A stretch of DNA of 64,000 nucleotides from Micrococcaceae bacterium Sec5.1. Lineage in GTDB: Bacteria; Actinomycetota; Actinomycetes; Actinomycetales; Micrococcaceae. Within the stretch, counting starts at the first letter, position 1, and the number at the start of each line of letters is the position of its first letter. Of the stretch, positions 40,862 through 50,070 are shown in pieces. Below the pieces are notes generated by a model. That model did no database searches. It had not been told where the DNA came from and worked only from the letters and a program-made list of their open reading frames with translations. The stretch is from NCBI GenBank assembly GCA_039636795.1, contig CP143430.1, positions 4,836,001-4,900,000 on the forward strand, in the 5' to 3' direction. Made by a program: the position numbers and the translations under genes.

Positions 40862-42426
40862 TTGGCAGCCCCTGTCTGACCCACTGCTGGTACCTCCGCG
40901 GAGTCCCCCAGGACTGAATGGATGTAGGCAGTGCGGTCCAACATGATTTCCGCCGAGCCGTCGGCGAGGTGAAAGAGTGGGCCAGCAAAGACCGTGAGCG
41001 CAACACCGAAGGCCACAAGGCCAGCCGTGGAGCCCACCATTGTCCGGGGCAGTACCCCAACATTGCCTGGAGTCTGAAGCACGGGGTCCGGGTACTCGGC
41101 GTCCTCGGGCTTGCGCCAAAATGCCCTGTTCCAAACACGGGCAATTGCCAACAGCGTCAGGAGGCTGGTGAGGACGCCGCCCACCACCAAAACGATGGCA
41201 AGCGGCGTACCCAGTTGCACGCCCGCTTGGAGAAGCCCGAGCTTGCCAAGGAAACCCGAGAATGGCGGGATGCCCGCAAGATTCATCGCAGGGACGAAGA
41301 ACAGCAAGGCAAGGAGTGGCGAGAGTTTGGCCAGGCCACCCAAGCGGTCAATGGACGACGATCCGCCCCTGCGCTCAATCAGGCCAGTGACCAGGAACAG
41401 GCTGGTCTGCACTGTGATGTGGTGCGCCACGTAGAACACGGCAGCGCCAAGCCCCGCGACGGACGACATTGCCAAGCCGAACACCATGTAGCCGATGTGG
41501 CTGACCAGGGTGAAGGACAAGAGACGTTTGATATCGCTCTGTGCCAAGGCACCCAGGATGCCCACCACCATGGTTAGCAGCGCCACCACCATTAAGGGCA
41601 CGTTGAGGGTGTCCCCGGGAAAGAGGAGTGTCTCGGTGCGGACCATGGCGTAAACACCCACCTTGGTCAGCAAGCCAGCAAAGACGGCTGTGACGGGAGC
41701 CGGGGCTGTCGGATAGGAGTCGGGAAGCCAGAAGGACAGAGGGAACACGGCCGCCTTGATCCCAAACGCCACCAGCAGCATCACGTGCAGGAGATTCTGG
41801 GTTCCTTGATCCAGTTCGGCCAGCTTGATGGCGAGGTCCGCCATAGTGATGGTCCCTGTAGCTCCGTAAATCATGGCGATAGCGATGAGGAACAAGACGG
41901 ACGAAACCACGGAGACCACCACGTAGGTGACGCCGGCACGGATGCGCGGCCCCGTCCCGCCAAGGGTCATCAGCACATAGCTGGCCGTCAACAGGATTTC
42001 GAAGCCCACGTACAGGTTGAAAAGGTCACCTGTGAGGAAGGCGTTGGATACGCCCGCCACCAGGATCAGATAAGTGGGGTGGAAGATCGAGACCGGCGCT
42101 TCCTTGTCGCCATCAGCCATGCCCTGGCCGGTGGCGTAGATCAGGACCGCGAGGCTGACAACGGTGGAAACCACGAGCATGAGTGAGGAGAACTGATCCA
42201 CCACCAACACCACGCCCCATGGCGGCAGCCATCCACCGAGCGTGACGGAAGTGGTGCCTCCCTCCCACACGGACGCAAGAAGCAGGCATTCGAGCAGGAG
42301 CGTCGCGCTGAGGATCACGATGCTGACTACCCGCTGCCCAGCCGTATGCCGGATCAGCACGAATGCGAGGGCCGCCCCGAGGATCGGAAGGAGGACGGCC
42401 AGTGGCGACAGGTTGGCGAGGTTCAC
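40858..42426 (-). CDS. mrpD: Na+/H+ antiporter subunit D (MrpD)
   Basis: A 522-residue, 14-helix-type subunit homologous to NADH dehydrogenase subunits. FLTGDLFNLYVGFEILLTASYVLM carries the conserved Glu in helix 5 and KAAVFPLSFWLPDSYPTAPAPV a Lys and Pro-rich loop; SDIKRLLSFTLVSHIGYMVFG and AGIPPFSGFLGK follow. These are intact ion-path motifs. It overlaps mrpC and mrpE by 4 bases each. The C-terminal tail is about 50 residues, mostly polar. Confidence 0.94.
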   Translation of the reverse strand: MNLANLSPLAVLLPILGAALAFVLIRHTAGQRVVSIVILSATLLLECLLLASVWEGGTTSVTLGGWLPPWGVVLVVDQFSSLMLVVSTVVSLAVLIYATGQGMADGDKEAPVSIFHPTYLILVAGVSNAFLTGDLFNLYVGFEILLTASYVLMTLGGTGPRIRAGVTYVVVSVVSSVLFLIAIAMIYGATGTITMADLAIKLAELDQGTQNLLHVMLLVAFGIKAAVFPLSFWLPDSYPTAPAPVTAVFAGLLTKVGVYAMVRTETLLFPGDTLNVPLMVVALLTMVVGILGALAQSDIKRLLSFTLVSHIGYMVFGLAMSSVAGLGAAVFYVAHHITVQTSLFLVTGLIERRGGSSSIDRLGGLAKLSPLLALLFFVPAMNLAGIPPFSGFLGKLGLLQAGVQLGTPLAIVLVVGGVLTSLLTLLAIARVWNRAFWRKPEDAEYPDPVLQTPGNVGVLPRTMVGSTAGLVAFGVALTVFAGPLFHLADGSAEIMLDRTAYIHSVLGDSAEVPAVGQTGAAK

Positions 42427-42923
42427 GGGCTGCCTCCTTCCTTGGTCCTTACAGTGTTGGGCTTTTCGGTCGCGTCCGGCTGGGCGCGGTCTTCGGGGCT
42501 GGCCGGAGTGATCGCGAACTCCGATGTTTCCAGCGGGACGATGGCGTCGTCTTCCTTGTCGAAGCTGGGAGTCCGGGCTACGCGGCGGTCTTCGATGTCA
42601 TCCTGGATCTCGTCTTGCCGTGCCAAGGCCCAAGTCCGGTAGATGATGCCGAGCATGAAGGCAGTGACGGCGAATGAAATGACGATCGATGTGAGGATGA
42701 GCGCCTGTGGCAGGGGGTCGTTGTACTCACTGGAGCCTGTTTCCTTGTTGAACAAAGGAGCGAGTCCGGCGTACCCTCCCGTACTGAGGATCAGCAGGTT
42801 GGTGGCGTTGGCAAGCAGCATCAAGCCAAGCAGGACGCGAGTCAGGCTTCGCTCCAAAATCAGGTAGATACCGCAGGCATACAGGACGCCCATGACGATC
42901 AGGAGGGTCAGGTTGATGCTCAT
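42423..42923 (-). CDS. mrpC: Na+/H+ antiporter subunit C (MrpC)
   Basis: A 166-residue subunit with three membrane helices, homologous to NuoK. LLIVMGVLYACGIYLILERSL and LMLLANATNLLILSTGGY are typical, and PLPQALILTSIVISFAVTAF is the last helix. The protein carries a 55-residue polar C-terminal tail (VARTPSFDKEDDAIV onward), longer than in many relatives. It overlaps mrpA and mrpD by 4 bases each, so all Mrp genes are translationally linked. Confidence 0.93.
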   Translation of the reverse strand: MSINLTLLIVMGVLYACGIYLILERSLTRVLLGLMLLANATNLLILSTGGYAGLAPLFNKETGSSEYNDPLPQALILTSIVISFAVTAFMLGIIYRTWALARQDEIQDDIEDRRVARTPSFDKEDDAIVPLETSEFAITPASPEDRAQPDATEKPNTVRTKEGGSP

Positions 42924-45922
42924 GGGTTGCCCTTCCCGGAGGCGGCCGTTTCGGCGGACTCAGTCTCGGCGGCTCGGGTCTTTACGGCCCTTGGCACCTT
43001 CCCTTCAAAATGTTCGTCGATCTCAGCGCCCAGGCTGCGTAGAACATCGAGCGCCAGTCCCACCACCACGATGTAGACACCGATGTCGAAGATCGTGGAC
43101 GTTACGAACTTGACGTCTCCGAATACGGGCAGCCAAAACTCGATGATCGCGCTCTGGAACACCTGGCCGCCGAGGAGGAGCGGCACGAAACCGGACGCTG
43201 CCGCCGTCGCTAGTCCCGTACCCAACAGCGTGCCTGCACTCACTGTCGCCGCTTCACTCAACTCGAAGCGTCCTCCGGCGAGGTAGCGGATGGTGAGTGC
43301 GAGGCCTGCGGTCAGACCGCCTGCGAAGCCGCCGCCGGGCAAGTTGTGACCCGCAAGGAGTAGATAGATGGAAAAAACGATCATCGAGTGGAAGATCAGC
43401 CGGGTGACCACTTCGAAGATAATGGACCTCCGCTCAGGAGCCAGCGTCCGGCCTGCTACCAGCCACGCATCGCGGGTAACGTCCGTGAACTTCCTCGCCA
43501 CGGCCAGCCGGGCACCGTCGCGGGAGTCGCGGTCGACGCCGGTGCGCCGCCCCACGCTGCCTTCCGGTACTGCCTCTGAGGTTTTGATGCGATCGCCCCG
43601 GCTGCGCACGAAGATCAGGCTGGCAACGCCAGTGGCGGCCACGGCCAGGACCGATATTTCGCCGAAGGTGTCCCACGCGCGGATGTCCACGAGGGTCACG
43701 TTGACCACGTTCAGGCCACCGCCGCCTTCGTAGGCCAGGCGTGGGAATTCAAGGGAGACAGGCGTGGCCACCCGGGCACCCATGGCGTAGATGGCAACGA
43801 AGATCATGGTGATGCCGAACGCAGCACCTACGATCACGCGGATCACCCGGAGGCGGCCACCGGTTCTGTCCCGTAGTTCGGCGGGCAGGCTGCGCATGGC
43901 CAAAACGAAGGCCACCAGCACGATGGTCTCCACCAGCATCTGGGTCAGTGCAAGGTCAGGCGCTCCTTGCAAGGCAAACATGAGCGCGATGCCGTAACCG
44001 GTGACAGACACCATGAGCACCGCCAGGAAGCGCTTGTTGGCGCGGACAGCAGCCAGCGCGCCCACCACGATGCCCACTCCCGCGATCAACTGCAACGGAG
44101 AGTTTGGATCGATGAAATAGATGCCGTCAGGCAACGGTTTGTTGGTCAGGAGCAGAGCTGCGAGGGGCACTGCGAAGGCAACCGTGAGGATGACCGTCAG
44201 ATAGAAATACAGTGAACCACGCTGGGTGCGGCCCGTGACCCACACTGCGACGTCATCCAAAGCGCCAATCGTATGCTGGTAGGCGCGGTCGCCGTCCACC
44301 CAATCGGGAACCAGGCCTTGCACGCGTGAAACGACGTTGCGGCCGTAGAACATTGCGGCACCGGCAACAAAAGTGATCGCGGTCAGTCCCAAAGCGGGAG
44401 TGAGCCCATGCCACAAAGCCAAGTGCCCGGCGTCGACGGCTTCCTCCCCATCTGCGAACAGTGCTGCGTAAGGCTGGATCCAACTATCCACCGGCGCGGG
44501 CCACAGCCCGTAAACAATGGTGAGGAAACTCAGAAGGGCAGGCGCAGCCAGGAAGGCGGGCTTGATGGCTTTGAAGGGCGTGTGCTCTATACCGGGCTTC
44601 GTGGCAAAGGCACCCCACATGAAGCGTGCGCTGTACGCGAAGGTAAGGATTGAACCGATCACGAGCCCGATCAGAATCCAGATGCCCCAGACAGGTGCGT
44701 CATGGCCCATGCCATAGTGCACGAAGGCTTCAAACACGGACTCTTTGGCCACGAAACCGGCCAGCGGCGGCACCCCGGCCATGGAGGCGGCCGCGATTGC
44801 GGCCACTACCCCGAGTGCTCGTGAGGATCGGAAGACGCCGGAGAGCTTGCGGATATCGCGTGTCCCCGACTGGTGGTCGATGACGCCGACCACCAGGAAC
44901 AGTGCCGCTTTGAACAAGCCATGGGCCAGCAGAAGCCCAAGCCCGGCAAGGGCGGCGTCAGGTCTGCCCAGGCCCACCACCATGGTCAGGAAGCCGAGCT
45001 GGCTCACCGTTCCATAGGCCAGGATGAGCTTGATATCTGTCTGTCGGAGGGCCCTGTATCCGCCAACCAACATGGTGGCCAAGCCGAGGCCGAGGACCAT
45101 TGGCAGCCACAATTGCGATTCCGCGAAACCTGGCGCCAGCCGCGCGACGATGTAAATACCGGCCTTCACCATGGCCGCGGCATGCAGGTAGGCGCTCACG
45201 GGAGTTGGAGCCGCCATGGCACCCGGAAGCCAGAAGTGGAAAGGGACCAGGGCCGATTTGGTCACTGCACCCACCAGGATGAGAACGACGGCGGCCCCCA
45301 CCATCCCACTTGTGGTGCCGTTAACGAGCGTCCCGGCTTGGTCCAGGATGGAGGAGATCCGGTAGGTTCCTGCCGCTTGGCCAAGGATGACGAGACCCAC
45401 GAGCATCGCCAGCCCGCCGGCTGTTGTAACCATCAGTGCCTGAAGGGCAGAACGCCGCGCGGCCAGGCGCGTCCGGGCATAGCCGATGAGCAAGTATGAC
45501 AGGACGGTGGTGAGCTCCCAGAAGATGAACATCATCAGGAGGTCGTCGGACGTCACCAAGCCGAACATGGCACCAGCAAAAGCCAGGAGCTGGGCGCCGA
45601 ACCCACCGAGCCCAGGATCCTTGTTCTTGAAATATCGGGCGCAATAGACCAGGACCAGGGAACCAACGCCGAGGATGAGCAGTGACATAACCCAGGCGAG
45701 CGCGTCCATCCTGAACGCAAAGTCAAGCTTCAGGTTCGGGATCCAGGGGAATACTTCTTCTATGCCGCGACCGGAATATAAGGGGCCGTGCTGGAGGACC
45801 AGCCAAACGAAGGCCACGGCAGGAACCGCTGCCAGGACATAGAAGGCGTTCCGACCAAGTTTGCTGAAGATCAAGGGCGCCACAGTTGCCGCTACAAAGG
45901 TGGTGGCGAGAACTGTGATCAC
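42920..45922 (-). CDS. mrpA: Na+/H+ antiporter subunit A with fused B domain (MrpA-MrpB)
   Basis: A 1000-residue fusion. Residues about 1-500 are the NuoL-like part (FIFWELTTVLSYLLIGY, KSALVPFHFWLPGAMAAPTPVSA with the conserved Lys, TDIKLILAYGTVSQLG, AGVPPLAGFVAKES). Residues about 600-780 hold the NuoJ-like MbhD/MbhE-type segment, and residues about 830-1000 are the MrpB domain (RLIFHSMIVFSIYLLLAGHNLPGGGFAGGL). The A-B fusion is usual in actinobacteria. It is the first gene of the operon. The 5' region to the divergent Atg22-like gene (about 200 bp) shows no clear element. Confidence 0.95.
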   Translation of the reverse strand: MITVLATTFVAATVAPLIFSKLGRNAFYVLAAVPAVAFVWLVLQHGPLYSGRGIEEVFPWIPNLKLDFAFRMDALAWVMSLLILGVGSLVLVYCARYFKNKDPGLGGFGAQLLAFAGAMFGLVTSDDLLMMFIFWELTTVLSYLLIGYARTRLAARRSALQALMVTTAGGLAMLVGLVILGQAAGTYRISSILDQAGTLVNGTTSGMVGAAVVLILVGAVTKSALVPFHFWLPGAMAAPTPVSAYLHAAAMVKAGIYIVARLAPGFAESQLWLPMVLGLGLATMLVGGYRALRQTDIKLILAYGTVSQLGFLTMVVGLGRPDAALAGLGLLLAHGLFKAALFLVVGVIDHQSGTRDIRKLSGVFRSSRALGVVAAIAAASMAGVPPLAGFVAKESVFEAFVHYGMGHDAPVWGIWILIGLVIGSILTFAYSARFMWGAFATKPGIEHTPFKAIKPAFLAAPALLSFLTIVYGLWPAPVDSWIQPYAALFADGEEAVDAGHLALWHGLTPALGLTAITFVAGAAMFYGRNVVSRVQGLVPDWVDGDRAYQHTIGALDDVAVWVTGRTQRGSLYFYLTVILTVAFAVPLAALLLTNKPLPDGIYFIDPNSPLQLIAGVGIVVGALAAVRANKRFLAVLMVSVTGYGIALMFALQGAPDLALTQMLVETIVLVAFVLAMRSLPAELRDRTGGRLRVIRVIVGAAFGITMIFVAIYAMGARVATPVSLEFPRLAYEGGGGLNVVNVTLVDIRAWDTFGEISVLAVAATGVASLIFVRSRGDRIKTSEAVPEGSVGRRTGVDRDSRDGARLAVARKFTDVTRDAWLVAGRTLAPERRSIIFEVVTRLIFHSMIVFSIYLLLAGHNLPGGGFAGGLTAGLALTIRYLAGGRFELSEAATVSAGTLLGTGLATAAASGFVPLLLGGQVFQSAIIEFWLPVFGDVKFVTSTIFDIGVYIVVVGLALDVLRSLGAEIDEHFEGKVPRAVKTRAAETESAETAASGKGNP

Positions 45923-46125
45923 TGTTTTCTCCGCAAAGTCAGAAACGAATTGTCAAAAGTTGGAGCAGGCGGTCATACGTTGGGTTCAGTTGGACCAGTT
46001 TATCAAGGGGCCCGGACAGTTTTTGGCCGGAGCCGACGGGGCCTGCGAATGAATTCCCCGTGCGTTATTCACATAGCGGTCTGTCATCTGCCCGCCACTG
46101 TCCGAGGCCCGATAGCATTCAGGCT

Positions 46126-47529
46126 ATGAACGCGGCCGCAGTTCCCGAAGCCTCCCACCCAGCATCCGAGCTTGCCTCCGGACCTGCTTCCTCCAAGAAG
46201 GGCCAAATCCTTGCCTGGGCGTCCTGGGACTGGGGCTCGGCTGCCTTTAACGCGATCATGACCACATTCGTCTTCACGGTGTACCTGACCTCGTCTGCCT
46301 TCGGTGGAGAGGACGCCGCGTCTGCCGCACTTGGTGCTGCGTTGGCCGTCGCGGGCCTGGCCATCGCACTGCTGGCCCCGGTGACGGGCCAACGTTCGGA
46401 TGCCGGAGGCCGGCGCAAGCTCTGGCTCGGAGTCAACACGGCTGCCACAGCCGTCCTCACGGCTCTGTGCTTCTTTGTGTTCCCGCAGCCGGGATTCCTT
46501 CTTCTTGGTGTCTGCCTGATCGCGCTTGCCAATATCTTCTTTGAGTTCGCCGGCGTGAACTACAACGCCATGCTGGCCCAAATCTCCACACCCAAAAACA
46601 TCGGCAAGGTCAGCGGTTTTGGCTGGGGCATGGGATACCTCGGTGGGATCGTGGCCCTGTTGCTGGTCCTGCAACTCTTCGTGCAGCCATCTTTCGAATG
46701 GTTCGGTGCTTCCACTGAAGAATCACTGAACATCCGGCTTGTGGCCATTTTCTCGGCTCTGTGGTTCTTCATCTTCGCCCTGCCCGTGCTGTTCGCCGTT
46801 CCGGAAGTTTCCGTGAAGAAGGACACCGCTTCCCTGGGCTTCATCGCGTCGTACAAGCTGCTGCTCCGGCGGATCGTGGCCATTTATCGCACCAGTCCCC
46901 ACACCATTTACTTCCTGCTGTCCAGCGCGATCTTCCGCGACGGCCTTGCTGCCGTCTTCACGTTCGGCGGGGTGATCGCTGCCGGGACCTTTGGTTTCGA
47001 ACTCAAGGAAGTGATCTTCTTCGCGATTTTCGGCAACGTCGTCGCAGCCGTTGGCGCAATCATCGGCGGCTTCCTGGACGACAAGATCGGACCAAAGGCA
47101 GTCATCGTGATTTCCTTGGTGGGTCTGCTGATCGCGGGCACCTTCATCCTGGTGCTTGGCAACGGAAACTACGTGTTCTTTGGAAACAGCTGGCCTGCCG
47201 CCAATACTTTCTGGATCTTCGGCTTGCTGCTGTGCCTTTTTGTTGGCCCAGCCCAGTCTTCGTCAAGGGCCTATCTGGCCAGGCTCGCCCCCGACGGCGA
47301 GTCGGGAGAACTCTTCGGGCTCTACGCCACCACGGGCCGGGCTGTCAGCTTCCTTGCCCCCACCCTCTTCACCCTGTGCATCACAATTGCCGCTCCAATT
47401 GTTGAAGAAGGTGGCGCTCAGCGATGGGGCATCCTCGGCATCATGGTTGTCCTGCTCGCCGGCCTTCTGGTGATCCTGCCGGTGAAGCCGCCCACCAAGG
47501 TGGAAATAGCCGTGGTACCAGAACGTTAA
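46126..47529 (+). CDS. MFS transporter of the UMF1/Atg22-like family
   Basis: A 467-residue transporter from ATG 46126 (MNAAAVPEASHPAS). KKGQILAWASWDWGSAAFNAIM opens helix 1 and is the Atg22-like/UMF1 signature; GPAQSSSRAYLARLAP and GLYATTGRAVSFLAP in the second half are also typical. It has about 12 helices and no periplasmic domain. It is transcribed away from mrpA. The substrate is not known; Atg22 in yeast exports amino acids, but bacterial members are uncharacterised. Confidence 0.9.
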   Translation: MNAAAVPEASHPASELASGPASSKKGQILAWASWDWGSAAFNAIMTTFVFTVYLTSSAFGGEDAASAALGAALAVAGLAIALLAPVTGQRSDAGGRRKLWLGVNTAATAVLTALCFFVFPQPGFLLLGVCLIALANIFFEFAGVNYNAMLAQISTPKNIGKVSGFGWGMGYLGGIVALLLVLQLFVQPSFEWFGASTEESLNIRLVAIFSALWFFIFALPVLFAVPEVSVKKDTASLGFIASYKLLLRRIVAIYRTSPHTIYFLLSSAIFRDGLAAVFTFGGVIAAGTFGFELKEVIFFAIFGNVVAAVGAIIGGFLDDKIGPKAVIVISLVGLLIAGTFILVLGNGNYVFFGNSWPAANTFWIFGLLLCLFVGPAQSSSRAYLARLAPDGESGELFGLYATTGRAVSFLAPTLFTLCITIAAPIVEEGGAQRWGILGIMVVLLAGLLVILPVKPPTKVEIAVVPER

Positions 47530-47592
47530 CTACATAAGACCGGCTGAATACGAACGCCGTACCAGACGGTACAACAGAGTTAGGGTGGAGAT

Positions 47593-48075
47593 ATGAACGT
47601 GGATGAGACTGAACTCCCGGGCCTTGGGATCCGTAAGGATTTCGTCACGGCCTCGGGCCGTCGCATCGGTGTCGTTGAGCTTCGCGAAGGCGAGACAGAG
47701 CTCTTCGTGTCCACTTGGGATGACCCGGACACGTGTCAGGCTTCCATTCCCCTCACAGCCGATGAAGCCGCCACCCTGGGCAATCTCCTGGGCGGGCAGC
47801 ACATCGCCATGCGTCTGGCAGAAGCCCACCGCGAGATACCTGGCATCGTGACCCGCCAGTTCTCCATCACCCCTGATTCCCCATTCGTGAACCAGCCCAT
47901 GGGCAAAGCCCAGATCCGTACCCGCAGTGGCGTTTCGATCGTTGCGATTATGCGTGAAGGCGAGGTCGTCCCGTCGCCCGCACCCGACGTCGTACTTCAC
48001 ACTGGTGATTTGCTCGTTGCGGTTGGCACCCAGGAAGGCCTCGACTCGGCGGCCGATATCCTCCGCAACGGCTGA
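47593..48075 (+). CDS. khtT: TrkA-C domain regulatory subunit (KhtT-like)
   Basis: A 160-residue cytoplasmic protein. The N-terminal half (DFVTASGRRIGVVE, VSTWDDPDTCQASIPLT, DEAATLGNLLGG) is a KhtT-type domain, and residues 80-160 a TrkA-C (RCK_C) domain with IRTRSGVSIVAIMREGEVVPSPAPDV and HTGDLLVAVGT. It probably gates the antiporter encoded 6 bases downstream, as KhtT does for KhtU in Bacillus. A ribosome site (GGTGGAGAT) precedes the ATG. No Rossmann RCK_N domain is present, as expected for this subfamily. Confidence 0.9.
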   Translation: MNVDETELPGLGIRKDFVTASGRRIGVVELREGETELFVSTWDDPDTCQASIPLTADEAATLGNLLGGQHIAMRLAEAHREIPGIVTRQFSITPDSPFVNQPMGKAQIRTRSGVSIVAIMREGEVVPSPAPDVVLHTGDLLVAVGTQEGLDSAADILRNG

Positions 48076-48081
48076 CCCGCC

Positions 48082-49281
48082 ATGGATCCGCTCGCACTAG
48101 CCCTCGTTGAACTGGGGGCCGTCGTCTTCTGCCTCGGTCTCCTGGCTCGACTAGCGGGCCGTATCGGCATGTCTCCCATTCCGCTTTACCTTGTGGGTGG
48201 CTTGGCCTTCGGTGCAGGCGGCTTCGTCAAATTGGATGGCATGCATGAGTTTTCGCATCTGTCGGGCGAAATCGGGGTCATCCTGCTGCTGTTGATGCTC
48301 GGATTGGAATACACCGCCTCTGAACTCGTCACCGGGCTCAGACGTTCATGGCAGGCCGGTGTCCTGGACTTCGTCCTGAATTTCCTCCCCGGCGCCGGAA
48401 TAGCGGTTCTTCTGGGGTGGGGTCTTGTGGGCGCCATCGTGATGGGTGGCGTTACTTACATCTCGTCCTCAGGAATCGCCGCGAAGGTCATCACTGACCT
48501 CGGCCGGATCGGTAACCGCGAAACTCCCGTAGTGCTTTCCATCCTCGTTTTCGAGGACCTCGCCATGGCCATTTACCTGCCCATTCTGACTGCCATCCTG
48601 GCCGGTGTCGGGTTCCTGGGTGGACTGCAGACGGTGGGCATCGCGTTGGCTGTCGTCACGGTAGTCCTGATGATCGCGCTCAAGCATGGGCACCGCGTCT
48701 CCCAAGCCGTTCACAGCGAGAACTCCGAAGTGTTTCTGCTGAACGTGCTCGGGCTGGCCCTCCTGGTAGCCGGTATCGCCTCTGCCCTCCAGGTCTCAGC
48801 CGCAGTGGGTGCATTCATGTTGGGCATCGCCATCTCCGGCGCCACAGCCCACAATGCGACCCGCATCCTTGAGCCCCTCAGGGACTTGTTTGCCGCGATC
48901 TTCTTCGTTGCCTTCGGCCTGAACACGGACCCCACGTCCATCCCACCGGTCCTGGGCTGGGCACTGCTGCTCGCCCTGCTGACAACTGCCACCAAAATGT
49001 TCACAGGGTTCTGGGCAGCCAAACGTGCGGGCATCGCAATGCCCGGCCGCTTCCGTGCGGGAGCGGCCCTGATTGCGCGTGGTGAATTCTCGATCGTCAT
49101 TGCTGGTCTGGCGGTGGCTTCGGGAGCCGTGCCGGACGAAGTCGCCGCCTTGGCTACGGCTTATGTCCTCATCATGGCCATCACAGGTCCGCTGGCCGCT
49201 CGCTTCGTGGAGCCTGTGGTCAAGGCACTCCGCAGGAGCCCCCGTACACCGCCGCGGGCGGCCGAGCGCGCCACGGCCTGA
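48082..49281 (+). CDS. khtU: Cation/proton antiporter, CPA2 family (KhtU-like)
   Basis: A 399-residue membrane transporter with 11-13 helices. RIGMSPIPLYLVGGLAFG near residue 28, GLEYTASEL, YISSSGIAAKVI and the conserved VLVFEDLAMAIYLP correspond to the CPA2 core with its unwound helices, and GRFRAGAALIARGEFSIVIAGLA carries the C-terminal Asp/Arg cluster. It probably exports K+ or another monovalent cation against protons. It follows its regulator by 6 bases. A convergent hairpin near 49328-49358 separates it from dcd. Confidence 0.92.
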   Translation: MDPLALALVELGAVVFCLGLLARLAGRIGMSPIPLYLVGGLAFGAGGFVKLDGMHEFSHLSGEIGVILLLLMLGLEYTASELVTGLRRSWQAGVLDFVLNFLPGAGIAVLLGWGLVGAIVMGGVTYISSSGIAAKVITDLGRIGNRETPVVLSILVFEDLAMAIYLPILTAILAGVGFLGGLQTVGIALAVVTVVLMIALKHGHRVSQAVHSENSEVFLLNVLGLALLVAGIASALQVSAAVGAFMLGIAISGATAHNATRILEPLRDLFAAIFFVAFGLNTDPTSIPPVLGWALLLALLTTATKMFTGFWAAKRAGIAMPGRFRAGAALIARGEFSIVIAGLAVASGAVPDEVAALATAYVLIMAITGPLAARFVEPVVKALRRSPRTPPRAAERATA

Positions 49282-49327
49282 CGGGTCAGCGCCTGACGGG
49301 TCCGCGGGACGGTTAGCGACTGAGGCT

Positions 49328-49358
49328 CTGGGCCTGACGATTCGCGCCTGAGGCCCAG
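49328..49358. terminator. Hairpin between convergent khtU and dcd
   Basis: CTGGGCCT (49328-49335) pairs with AGGCCCAG (49351-49358) around a 15-base loop. It lies in the 88-bp gap between convergent stops and may terminate one or both transcripts. There is no T-run. Just before it, GCCTGACGGGTC occurs twice (49276-49287 and 49291-49302). Confidence 0.45.
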
Positions 49359-49369
49359 CCCATTTCCGG

Positions 49370-49945
49370 CTAGATGGCGGTCCGGTGGAAATTCTGGTGG
49401 CTGCGGCTGGCGGTGGGTCCGCGCTGGCCCTGGTACCGGTTACCGTACTCACCCGAACCGTAGGGGTGTTCCGCTGAGGATGTCAGGCGGAAGAAGCACA
49501 ATTGGCCGATCTTCATGCCCGGCCACAACTTGATAGGCAGCGTCGCCACGTTGGAAAGCTCCAGCGTGACATGCCCTGAGAAGCCGGGATCGATGAAGCC
49601 CGCGGTGGAGTGCGTCAACAAACCAAGCCGGCCGAGGGACGACTTACCCTCGAGGCGGGCAGCGATGTCGTCGGGCAGGCTCACTGTCTCGTACGTTGAG
49701 CCCAGTACGAATTCACCCGGGTGCAGGATGAAAGGCTCATTGCCTTCCACCTCCACCAGCCGGGTCAGCTCGGGCTGCTCCTCGGCGGGATCGATGTGGG
49801 CGTATTTGTGGTTATCGAAGAGTCGGAAAAACCGGTCAATCCGCACGTCCACGGAAGACGGCTGAACCATCGCGGGATCGTACGGTTCAAGGACAATCCG
49901 TTGGGAGTCTATTTCGGCACGAATATCGCGGTCAGAGATCAGCAC
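49370..49945 (-). CDS. dcd: dCTP deaminase (dUMP-forming type)
   Basis: A 191-residue enzyme from GTG 49945 ([13 protein letters not shown]), the usual actinobacterial length. [25 protein letters not shown] (in pieces GKSSLGRLG and [11 protein letters not shown]) gives the catalytic and nucleotide-binding loops of the dUTPase fold, and [17 protein letters not shown] lies near residue 30. Mycobacterial relatives are bifunctional, converting dCTP to dUMP. It is divergent from the CAP-domain gene with a 125-bp shared promoter region. A GTG start is supported by homologous length; an upstream ATG would add unaligned residues. Confidence 0.94.
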   Translation of the reverse strand: MLISDRDIRAEIDSQRIVLEPYDPAMVQPSSVDVRIDRFFRLFDNHKYAHIDPAEEQPELTRLVEVEGNEPFILHPGEFVLGSTYETVSLPDDIAARLEGKSSLGRLGLLTHSTAGFIDPGFSGHVTLELSNVATLPIKLWPGMKIGQLCFFRLTSSAEHPYGSGEYGNRYQGQRGPTASRSHQNFHRTAI

Positions 49946-50070
49946 AGCATCAAAAATACCCCATGCCTTGTCCGGGCCATGCATTGTCCGGGCCGCCCCA
50001 TGGGACTATAGTTCCCGGACATGTAAAGCCGCGCCCGTACTTGGGGGCAACGAGCATTCGCGGGGTAATT

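Noticed and set aside
45923..46125. A regulatory element between mrpA and the Atg22-like gene
   Set aside because: No dyad or recognisable motif was seen in this 203-bp divergent spacer beyond ordinary promoter-length DNA.
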